From contig CALSCQ010002507.1 in NCBI GenBank assembly GCA_943704525.1, positions 1-22,149 on the forward strand: a stretch of 22,149 nucleotides of DNA, written 5' to 3'. A model generated the notes under the pieces. That model was not told the DNA's origin. It was given only the letters and a program-made list of their open reading frames with translations, and did no database searches. How positions within the stretch are numbered: the stretch's first letter is position 1; every line of letters begins with the position of its first letter. Positions 10,236 to 19,109 of the stretch are shown piece by piece. Source of the DNA: Pigoraptor vietnamica (Eukaryota > Opisthokonta > Filasterea). Both the position numbers and the translations under genes were made by a program.

Positions 10236-12822
10236 CCAGGCGCTCGGCGGCGTGGAGGGCATCCTCGAGCACACGCTCTTCAAGGGGACGTACTTCCCCA
10301 CATGGGAAGGTCTCTTCTGGGAGAAGGCGAGCGGCTTCGAGGAGAGCATGAAGTACAAGAAGCTCACGAACGCGCAGCGCAGCGGTCTCAACCAGATCCC
10401 GAACCGCCGCTTTACGCTGTGGTGGTCGCCGACGATCAACCGCGCGAACGTCTACGTCGGCTTCCAGGTCCAGCTCGACCTCACGGGCATCTTCATGCAC
10501 GGCAAGATTCCGACGCTCAAGATCTCGCTCATCCAGATTTTCCGCGCGCATCTGTGGCAGAAGATCCACGAGTCGGTCGTGATGGATCTCTGCCAGGTCT
10601 TCGACCAGGAGCTCGACGCGCTCGAGATCGAGACGGTGCAGAAGGAGACGATCCACCCGCGCAAGTCGTACAAGATGAACTCGTCGTGCGCCGACATTCT
10701 CCTGTTCGCTGCGTACAAGTGGAACATCTCGAAGCCGTCGCTGCTCGCCGACACGAAGGACACGATGGACTCGACGACGAGCCAGAAGTACTGGCTGGAC
10801 GTGCAGCTCCGCTGGGGCGACTACGACAGCCACGACGTCGAGCGCTACGCGCGCGCCAAGTTCCTCGACTACACGACGGACAACATGAGCATCTACCCGT
10901 CGCCGACCGGCGTGCTGATCGCGATGGACCTCGCGTACAACCTCTACTCTGCGTACGGCAACTGGTTCCCGGGCATGAAGCCGCTGATCCAGCAGGCGAT
11001 GGGCAAGATCATGAAGGCGAACCCCGCGCTCTACGTGCTGCGGGAGCGCGTGCGCAAGGCCCTCCAGCTCTACTCGTCCGAGCCGACCGAGCCGTACCTC
11101 TCGTCGCAAAACTACGGCGAGCTCTTTTCGAACCAGATTGTGTGGTTTGTCGACGACACGAACGTGTACCGCGTGACGATCCACAAGACGTTCGAGGGCA
11201 ACCTGACGACGAAGCCGATCAACGGCGCCATCTTCATCTTCAACCCGCGCACCGGCCAGCTGTTCCTCAAGATCATCCACACGTCGGTGTGGGCCGGGCA
11301 GAAGCGTCTCGGGCAGCTCGCCAAGTGGAAGACGGCCGAAGAAGTCGCGGCGCTCATCCGCGGTCTCCCCGTCGAAGAGCAGCCGAAGCAGATCATCGTG
11401 ACGCGCAAGGGCATGCTCGATCCGCTCGAGGTCCACCTCCTCGACTTTCCGAACATCGTCATCAAGGGGAGCGAGCTCCAGCTGCCCTTCCAGGCGTGCC
11501 TCAAGATTGAGAAGTTTGGCGACCTCATCCTCAAGGCGACCGAGCCCAAGATGGTCCTCTTCAACCTTTACGACGACTGGCTCAAGTCGATCTCGTCGTA
11601 CACGGCGTTCAGCCGCCTCATCCTCATCCTACGCGCGCTCCACGTCAACAACGAGAAGACCAAGGTCATCCTCAAGCCGGACAAGACGACGATCACGGAG
11701 CCCCACCACATCTGGCCGACGCTCTCGGACGAGCAGTGGATCGCCGTCGAAGTCGCGCTCAAGGACCTCATCCTCGCCGACTACGGCAAGAAGAACAACG
11801 TCAACGTCGCGTCGCTCACGCAGTCGGAGATTCGCGACATCATCCTCGGCATGGAGATTTCGGCGCCGTCGCAGCAGCGCCAGCAGATTGCGGAGATTGA
11901 GAAGCAGACGAAGGAGCAGTCGCAGCTGACGGCGACGACGACGCGCACGGTGAACGTCCACGGCGACGAGATTATCGTCGCGACGACGACCAACTACGAG
12001 GCGCAGACGTTCTCGTCGAAGACGGAGTGGCGCGTGCGCGCGATTTCGGCGACGAACCTGCACCTTCGCACGCAGCACATCTACGTGTCGTCGGACGACA
12101 TCAAGGAGACGGGCTATACGTACATTCTCCCCAAGAACCTCCTCAAGAAGTTCATCACGATTTCGGACCTGCGCACGCAGATCGCCGGGTACCTCTACGG
12201 CGTGAGCCCGCCCGACAACCCGCAGGTCAAGGAGATTCGCGCCGTCGTGCTCGTCCCGCAGCTCGGCACGCACCAGACGGTCACGCTGCCGAACCAGCTC
12301 CCGTCGCACGAGTACCTGCGCGACCTCGAGCCGCTCGGGTGGATCCACACGCAGCCCAACGAACTGCCGCAGCTGTCGCCGCAGGACGTGACGACGCACG
12401 CCAAGATCATGGCGGACAACGCGGCGTGGGACGTCGAGAAGACGATCGTCATGACGTGCAGCTTCACGCCCGGTTCGTGCTCGCTCACGGCGTACCGCCT
12501 CACGCCCTCCGGGTACGAGTGGGGCCGGAACAACAAGGACAGCGGCAACAACCCGCAGGGCTACCTCCCCTCGCACTACGAGCGCGTGCAGATGGTGCTG
12601 TCGGACCGGTTCATGGGCTTCTTCATGGTGCCCTCGGACGGCGTGTGGAACTACAACTTCCTCGGCCACAGGCACCAGATGAGCATGCGCTACGAGCTGC
12701 AGCTGGCGTACCCGAAGGAGTTTTACCACGAGATACACCGCCCCGCCCACTTTCTCAAGTTCACCGACATTGAGGAGGAGGGCTTTGGCGTCGGGGCCGA
12801 CCACGACGACGCGTTCGCGTGA
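5267..12822 (+). CDS. PRPF8: Pre-mRNA-processing factor 8 (U5 snRNP scaffold)
   Basis: Prp8 is the scaffold of the spliceosome's catalytic centre. It contacts U5 and U6 RNA and both splice sites, and its C-terminus controls the Brr2 helicase. Exons 5267-5333, 5718-5895 and 6087-12822 join in phase to 2326 residues (human about 2335). Near identity to the recalled human protein is visible throughout, for example [38 protein letters not shown]-like NSSCADILL and [20 protein letters not shown]. By family order the PRO8NT, PROCN, RRM-like, U5- and U6-binding, RT/endonuclease-like, RNase H-like and MPN domains are all present. The RNase H-like finger [20 protein letters not shown] begins near residue 1770. 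The N-terminus lacks the proline-rich leader seen in human. The ATG has good context (aacATGG). No intein is present. Codon bias is strong (ACG, TCG and C/G-ending codons). Both introns lie within the first 250 nt of coding sequence. Confidence 0.98.
5334..5717 (+). other. PRPF8 intron 1 with GT-rich tract
   Basis: 384 nt, donor gtgggc and acceptor cccgcag. It splits an Ala codon between EK and RKWQQ. Positions 5351-5418 are GT/GC-rich, starting about 17 nt after the donor. Short T runs occur at 5345 and 5532. The rest carries no recognisable element. Confidence 0.85.
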
Positions 12823-13630
12823 TCGCCGGCGTGCCTTTTTTCCGCATTTGGCAATGCGCAGCGTACCCGCGCGTGTCGCAGCGTTCACGGAGTGTGCATC
12901 TCTAAAACTTGGCTTCAGAAGAAGAGCAGAGAAGAAGAGCACAGGCCAAGAAACCTTTATTCACGTGACTCCACGTGACGACTAACACTTCCAACCGTAG
13001 GACGGGGTCTATTTTTCACTCTTACAGCCACCGCCGGGGTGTCGTTTATCACGTGACGTTCTCCCAATGGAACGCGCTGTAATAACTTTCGCTGACTATG
13101 GCCAATGTATTGAAATTTCTCACATTTTTTCCCCAATTTTCCTCGCTGGTGACGTCATGTTCCCGCCGTCCCTTTAGTTTACCCAAACTGTGTCGCGTCC
13201 GCGCGAGGTGCGACGCCCATTGCGCTCCCCACCCGACCGCTGTATTGCGCACCCCTCCAGCGAAACGCGGCACGTTCTTCGCCTCCCTTCTTACCGCCCT
13301 TTGATTCGTCCGTCCACCCCGTCCATCGTTCTCTGTCCGTCTGCGCACGGGAACAAGCAGTTGTGGCGCGTGCGTGCTTGAGGGCGTTTTCACACCTGTT
13401 CTCTCGCTCACTGTCGCGCACGCACGGAAACAGACCTGCACGCTCGCGCAAGCCGTATTGGCAGTGCTCATCGATCGGCGGAAGACAAGCACACGGTGAT
13501 TGATTGCACACGGGGGATTTTTCTGTCCGGCGTTTTTTTTTTTTTGAAATTTCGCAACGCTGCGTTCTCGAGCGCGTTTTATCCCTCGGATCGCCTCCAA
13601 ATTCCCGTTGAAAACGACGCGGCGGAGGCT
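12823..13630. promoter_or_regulatory. PRPF8 3' side and promoter of the CNB-forkhead-REC gene
   Basis: 808 nt between two genes on the same strand. Visible motifs are three CACGTG E-boxes (12962, 12972 and 13050, each followed by AC), three CCAAT boxes (13064, 13102, 13133) and one full palindromic cAMP-response-element sequence TGACGTCA (13150-13157). A 13-nt T run lies at 13533-13545, about 85 nt before the chosen ATG. No AATAAA for PRPF8 is evident. No protein-coding signal was recognised. Function of the motifs is inferred from known animal and fungal sites. Confidence 0.6.
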
Positions 13631-16406
13631 ATGGAAGATGCAAAATCGGGAGAGCGGAGCGGCGGGGGTTTAGGTGGTGCGGCGGCGGACAACACCACGA
13701 TGACGGTCGATCGCGAAAGCTCGGGGGATTCGCGCGGCGAGAAGCACGCTCGCGACGAAGGTGCGCTCGTCTCAAGCGGCGATCAGCCCTCGAAGAGGCG
13801 GGCGTATTCTTCGTCGTCAAACGGCGCACCCTCTGAAATGCCAAACGAGGGCGATGCGGGACCTGACGCGGCGAGCGTCGCGATCGCTATCGAAAAGAGC
13901 GGCGCGGGCCTGGGTGGCGTGGCGGGGCTCCCCGCGTTGCCTCTGAGCGCGCAGCTCATGCACGCGTACGGAGGGAGTGGGCGCGCGCGTGTGTCGCAAC
14001 AAATTCTCGTGCGATTCATGAGCCAGCTCTCGCTGTGCATGAAGTCGCAGTCGTTTTCTGCGGGGGACGTCGTGTTTACGTCCGGCGACGCGTCTTCGGC
14101 CATGTACTTTATTCGATCGGGCGGCGTGAACGTGTGCGACGTGGACGGGAAAACAGTGCTCGACACGATGTCTGCGGGAAGCTTTTTCGGTGGGTTTGTC
14201 GCGTCGAGCGGGCGCTATTGGGTTTGTTGTCTTCTATGGTCACGTGTGCATGCAGACAGTTCGCGCATGGGTTTAAATTTTTGCGTGCGCTCTTGTTTTT
14301 TTTTGTGCACATACACGCGCACACACACGCACACATAAACGGGCGCGCAAGCACATGCCCGCACAAGTACACACACGCACACTCAGACACACTACACAAA
14401 CAGGGTAACGCACAATCAGAGACGCACACTCACGTCACACTGCGCCACAAAATACTGACGCAATTTGCTCGCCGTCGCCCGCAGGCGAGGTGGGCCTCCT
14501 CCTGGGGATCCCGCGCGTGTGCACCGTTCGCACGTCCAAGGACAGCGAGCTGTTTGTGCTCCAACGCGACGACTTCTTTTCGACCCTCCTCGAGTTCCCA
14601 CAGGTCGCCAGCCACATTCAGTCGGTTGGCAACGAGAGGGTGAAACTGCGAGAGCGCTTTCGGTCACTCGCGTTCTTGAGTCTGGACGATCGCACGTCGT
14701 CCACGTCGCACGCGAAGAGCGAGCCCACGCACGCTCCGTCCGAGGGCGCCGGTGAGGCCGCGCCGACCGTTACGCCCCGCGGCGACGCCACGGGGTCCAC
14801 TTCGGCGTTCATGCGGGAGCTCATTCTCGCGATTGTCGGCAACACGCCGAACAGGGTCGACTCGTTCGACAACATTTGCACGCGAATTGCGGGCGTGTTT
14901 CCCGAGATCCACCAGCAGAGCGATTGGCTCAACGGCGTCCGCAGCGCCCTCCGCTCGAACGACTGCTTTGTCCGCTCGGGCGACATGTGGACGACGATTT
15001 TGCCGCAGCTGAAAGGCCTGTTATCCGACGCCGCGGCTGCGGGAGGCGCCTTGCGTTGGGAGCACGCACTCGTGGCCCGGCCGGCCGAGAGTGCGACGGG
15101 CGCCGCCTCCGGGGTGTCTGGGACAAACGCAGCGGGCGATGGATTGTTGCCGCACCAGCGGCAAGAGACGGGGGCGGGCACGCGAAAACACAAGCGCGGG
15201 TCCAAGGGGACTGCGTCGTCGCAGACAGGAGCGAGTCAAATGGGCCCTCCGTCCGGACAGGGACAGCCCCCGCCGCTGCAACCCGCGCTTGGCGTTACCG
15301 GCCAGACGCAGCCGCCGCCGATTTCGCAGCACTACGGCTTACCGTCCCTGGGTTTCGGAGCCCCCCAAGTGTCGGTGCCGGGGTACCGGCCCCTCTTCGC
15401 AGGGCCCGTCGAGCAGATGTCATACCCGGGCAGCTACATGCAGGCCGGTTCCGCGATGGCGCCGGGCGCGATGATGCCGTCCATACCCACACGGCCTACG
15501 GGTCTCGCTTCGGCCGTTGCGATGAGCGCCACGGGCGGAATGGCGCCCCAGGGCCTGTCGTGGGGACCCGTCCCGCACTGGCCCACCGCAGGGCCGCCGT
15601 ACGCGTCGTATGCGACTCCGGCGCCGGAGATGTACGACGCCTCGTTGATATACCGCGGAATGGCGCCGGTGCAGCCAGGAATGCAGGCGCAACAGCCGTC
15701 GACGGTACCACAAACGCTCCCCGCCCGACCGCCCGCACCCCCTACGCCGCGCTCGGAGGCGTCCTCGACGGGGCCTGCGCCGGCGAACTTGAGCGAGCCG
15801 CACGTCAAGGAGGTGTCTTACTCGGTCGCAAAAATTCTGGCGGAGCTGTCAAGTTCGGGCGCGCGGCAGCCCGAGTTTCGGATATTGCTCGTGGAGGACA
15901 ACGAGATTGCGCAGCGTGCGGCAGCGAAGATCATCCGGGACAGCGGCTTTGCGTTTGACGTGGCTGCGAACGGGAAGGAGGCGCTGGAGCGGATGGAGAC
16001 GAGCCGGTACTCGCTCGTGCTGATGGACTGCCAAATGCCGACAATGGACGGTTACACGGCGACAAAGTGGGTTTTACTCCTGCCGCTGTGTGCGTCGCGC
16101 GCCCCCCTGTTGCACGCGTTCCCATCTCTCTCTCTGTGTGTGTGCGGTGCATGTCGTCATGATCTGTCGTGGATAGCGTCGATTATCGTGCAGTAACACC
16201 ATGTCTCCGTGCAACACGGCAGGTACATTCGCATGTACGAAGGGTCGACGGGCGCCCACACACCGGTCGTTGCGCTGACGGCATTTGCGGCAGAAGACGT
16301 TAAGACGCTCTGCTTCGAGTCGGGAATGGACGGCTTCATGCTCAAACCGATGAGCAAGCACGCGCTGAAGGACGTCGTAAGCAAGTGGGCGCGGCTGCGA
16401 ATGTGA
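13631..16406 (+). CDS. Cyclic-nucleotide-binding / forkhead-like / response-regulator protein
   Basis: Exons 13631-14189, 14485-16066 and 16223-16406 give 774 residues. Residues 1-110 are Gly/Ser-rich with a possible nuclear signal (PSKRR). Residues about 125-230 are a cyclic-nucleotide-binding domain. Its phosphate cassette FGEVGLLLGIPRVCTV keeps the Glu and Arg that bind the ribose and phosphate; the first intron cuts inside FGE. Residues about 293-360 look like a forkhead winged helix: FDNICTRIAGVFPEI, then WLNGVRSALRSNDCF, then W before a final strand. Next come a basic patch (RKHKRGSK) and about 280 residues rich in Pro, Gly, Met and Ala. Residues about 650-774 are a receiver domain with the acidic pair in LLVEDNE, phosphoacceptor Asp701 in LMDCQMPTMDG, Thr in VALTAF and Lys in MLKPM. 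No histidine-kinase domain or membrane segment is seen. I infer a nuclear regulator combining cyclic nucleotide and phosphorelay input. The start ATG (13631) has A/G-rich context; an upstream in-frame ATG (13496) would add 45 hydrophobic residues and is less likely. Confidence 0.88.
14307..14398. repeat. CA-rich tract in intron 1 of the CNB-forkhead-REC gene
   Basis: The 295-nt intron (14190-14484, donor gtgggt, acceptor cgcag) contains a T run near 14296 followed by imperfect CACACG/CACAC repeats. It resembles tracts in other introns of this window. Confidence 0.75.
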
Positions 16407-16738
16407 GCCAGAATGAAAAAAAGCCGGCTGGAACAGTTGTTACTGTTGTTACTCGGCCCGTGGTATTTGCATTGGACCGACCACAGAAATTTTTGTGGTT
16501 TTTCGCAGTCCTTTTCAATGCAAAAATTGACACTTTGAACGAAATAGATATTCAAATTCACTTTCATGGAGAAATGTAATATATCTCTACAACAATGCTT
16601 ACTTAAATATAAATGTAAGTAGAAATGGCTGCTTTGTCCGGGTGATTGCAGGGAGTGCCGAATGTGCGCTGTGATTGGAGCGAACCGCGTGACAACCGCC
16701 AAACTGTGCGTCCTCCGCACGCACACACCTCCAGCGGT

Positions 16739-16788
<50 letters not shown>

Positions 16789-16979
16789 CTCCTGTCGCTC
16801 ACACCGCGCACGTTGCACCCCAACATCGCCTCCCGCTTAACTGCGTCGTTGCTGTGGGGATGAAGTGAACGATCGAGAACATCGTTTGATTACGGCACGT
16901 GCGTTTCATCATCGCACATTTCACTTTACATCAAACCGGCGAATCTCCAATTTTTTCATTTCCTCGCTGTCATTCGACC
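16407..16979. other. Intergenic region with AT-rich patch and CA microsatellite
   Basis: The first 220 nt hold the 3' UTR of the CNB-forkhead-REC gene. About 16480-16625 is clearly more AT-rich than its surroundings and includes the tandem 9-mer GTTGTTACT at 16437-16454. The last 100 nt before 16980 are pyrimidine- and A-rich and probably form the 5' UTR or core promoter of the carrier gene. No gene is recognised in between. Confidence 0.55.
16741..16788. repeat. (AC)24 microsatellite
   Basis: A pure AC run ending about 190 nt upstream of the mitochondrial carrier ATG, outside any inferred intron. Confidence 0.95.
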
Positions 16980-18546
16980 ATGGCGTCCGCGCAGACAACT
17001 GCAACGGCGGCGCCGCCCGCAGTCGTGAACGTCAACGTGACGACACACCATCACAAGCCGCAACGCACGAGCTTCGCCAGCAAGCTCGTCGCTGGCGGCA
17101 TCGCCGGTATTGTCGGCGTGTCGGCCATCTACCCGCTCGATCTCATCAAGACGCGCCTTCAGAATCAGCGGGCGGGTCCCAATGGCGAGCTTGCGTACCG
17201 CGGCGGCTTGGATTGCCTCCGGAAAATTGTGCGCGCGGAGGGCGTGCGTGGGCTCTACAGCGGGCTTGGATGGAATCTTATCGGAGTGACGCCCGAGAAG
17301 GCCATTAAGCTGGCCGTGAACAGCTATCTGCGCGACCTCTTGCAAGGGGATCGCGAGACAATCACCCTCGGCGAGGAACTGCTCGCGGGTGGCGGCGCCG
17401 GGTTTTGCCAGGTGCGTTGTGCGTTGTGTGTGTGTGTGTGTGTGTGGATTGTGCCAGTGTGCTCATTGCGTATGGCAATGGTTGCACTGTGCTCAGTGTA
17501 CAGCGCGTACAGTCGCGACCCGCTTGTGTTGTAGTGTGGTTCGCATGCGTTCTCATGTGATAGTGCTTAGGTTCCATTCACAGCCACAAATTGTTCGGCT
17601 TGTCGTTCTACGTCGTTTCCAGTTTGTGTGCCCTGAACACGCATGTCTCCTTCCCTTCCCCCCTCTCCTTCCCCCCTTCTGCATCGCACAGGTGATTGTG
17701 ACGACGCCGATGGAGCGCGTCAAGATTCAGTTCCAGATAAACGGGACGTCGAGCGACCCCAAGGTGCGCAACATGACGGCGATGGACCACATTCGCACGA
17801 TGGGCATCTCGGGCGTGTACAAGGGCACCGTCGCGACGCTCCTCCGCGACGTCCCGTTCTCCATGATGTACTTTACGCTCTACGCCAACTTGAAGGTGGG
17901 CACGTGACAGAACCGGAGAGAGGGAGAGAATGGGAGGGAGAGGAAGGTCAATGTGGTATGTTGTGAGACGCACACCCTCTAGGCCAACTTGAGGTGGGCA
18001 CGTGACAGCCGGAGAGTGAAGGGGAAAGAGGAAAGGGGGTCAATGTGGTATGTTGTGAGAGGCACGCCAAACGGAAGTGTGCTGAGGGAGGTATGGGGGT
18101 GTTTTGGGGAGTGGGTCATGTGGTATTGAAGCGCATTCGTGTAGTAGTCGTACAAGGGGTCTTCATGAATTCCAGCCACTGTGACAATGTTACACGCTTC
18201 ACTGTTTCTAAGCGTTCCGCGTCATCTCTCTCTCCCTCTTTAGGAGTATGCCGCGGACGCAAATGGCACGACGTCCTTCCCCAAGGTCCTCGGCTCTGCG
18301 TTTGTCGCGGGGACCATCGCCTCTGCCGCTGCGACCCCCATGGACGTCGTCAAGACGCGCCTGCAGGCACCGCTCGCGCCCGGTGAGGCGCCGTACAAGG
18401 GCATTGCCGAGTGCACGACGCGCATTTTGCGGAACGAGGGACCGGCGGCCTTTTTCAAGGGCGTTGTGCCGCGCGTGATGATCATCTCGCCACTGTTTGG
18501 CATCGCGCTCACGGTGTTTGAGATTCAGCAGCGGTACTTTGGATAG
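16980..18546 (+). CDS. Mitochondrial solute carrier, glutamate-carrier type (SLC25A18/A22-like)
   Basis: Exons 16980-17411, 17692-17895 and 18244-18546 join in phase 0 at both junctions to 312 residues, the usual size of an SLC25 inner-membrane carrier. The three family repeats each show their signature: PLDLIKTRLQNQ, PMERVKIQF and PMDVVKTRLQ. TPEKAIKLAVN, GAGFCQVIVTTPMERVKIQ and ATLLRDVPFS closely follow the human glutamate carriers SLC25A22/A18 and the carrier half of aralar (SLC25A12/13). No EF-hand regulatory half is present, so I favour the glutamate/H+ symporter group over the calcium-regulated aspartate/glutamate exchanger; substrate is inferred by similarity. Residues 1-38 form a polar leader that includes HHHKPQR. 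The ATG has a good context (accATGG). An upstream in-frame ATG (16899) would add 27 residues and is less likely. Intron 2 contains a tandem duplication of its own donor region. Confidence 0.93.
17425..17446. repeat. (TG)11 run just after the carrier intron 1 donor
   Basis: Intron 1 (17412-17691) begins gtgcgttgtgcg and passes straight into this TG run. The overlapping GT steps give several alternative GT dinucleotides next to the true donor. Confidence 0.85.
17884..18068 (+). repeat. Tandem duplication across the carrier exon 2 donor
   Basis: Unit 1 (17884-17982) begins with GCCAACTTGAAG, the last 12 nt of exon 2, then gtgggcacgtgacag. Unit 2 (17983-18068) repeats this as GCCAACTTGAG then gtgggcacgtgacag. 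Both units also share TCAATGTGGTATGTTGTGAG near their ends. The offset is 99 nt at the left and 92 nt at the right, so the copies have diverged by small indels. The copy carries a decoy donor. Confidence 0.9.
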
Positions 18547-19109
18547 GGTGTTCGGGCATAAATATCAAATTCAATTATTGCTTTGCTGTCCCTCTCCCTG
18601 TCCCTCTCCCACTCCCGTCTCGTCTGTCTTGTCCCGCGTGGAAAGGGCAGCTCGTGTCCTTACGGGCGTGCATGTATGTAGGAACGTGTGTGTACGCGAC
18701 GCACTCGCTGTCCGTATTTGTGTGTGATTGTGTCGAACCACACTCTGTGTACCATCGCATGTCGCTCCTTCACGCACGTAATGGCTCGTCCTTGTCGTTT
18801 GTACTGCTGCGGTGTGCCCTTTTCTCAGTGACTATTGCCAAACTGAATCACAACCGGTGCGCTAGTGAATTGTAATGGGACGCGGCAACACGCGCGGCAC
18901 AAAAACGCAGACACGCACGAAGGGAGGAGCAAACGGCTGCCGCCAACAAAAAGAAAAAACGAACTACGCGCCAGGAAAGCACGCGAAAAAGTTACACAGG
19001 TAGCGCTTCCAGGCGCCACCATGTGACTTGAGGAGAAGACACAACGACCGACCAGTGTCACACGCCACAGCGCAACGGCGTTACAGCGCGCGCACAGGGC
19101 GTGTGCGCC
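18547..19109. other. Convergent intergenic region, carrier and ABC transporter 3' sides
   Basis: 563 nt between two genes transcribed toward each other. CATAAATATCAAATTC at 18556-18571 is the nearest thing to a poly(A) signal for the carrier. A pyrimidine-rich stretch of CCCTCTCC-like repeats lies at 18588-18618. An A-rich, adenine-run segment lies at 18945-18962. No gene, RNA or mobile element was recognised. Confidence 0.55.

Noticed and set aside
7750-11436. 1228-codon open frame antisense to PRPF8
   Set aside because: It is the shadow of the strong C/G-ending codon bias of PRPF8. Its translation is rich in Arg, Leu, Val and Asp and has no family resemblance.
9207-11510. 767-codon open frame in another plus frame of PRPF8
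   Set aside because: It overlaps fully conserved PRPF8 coding sequence and reads as low-complexity Arg/Ala/Pro-rich sequence caused by GC-rich codons.
6087-12822. Possible intein in PRPF8
   Set aside because: Prp8 inteins occur in fungi, but alignment by eye runs through the protein without a large insertion and total length equals that of the family.
11629-12942. 437-codon antisense frame at the PRPF8 3' end
   Set aside because: It also mirrors PRPF8 codons; the composition is Arg/Val/Leu-rich with no domain, start context or splice support.
14876-15958. 360-codon alternate frame inside the CNB-forkhead-REC gene
   Set aside because: The true frame carries the forkhead-like and receiver domains; this frame is a GC-rich shadow.
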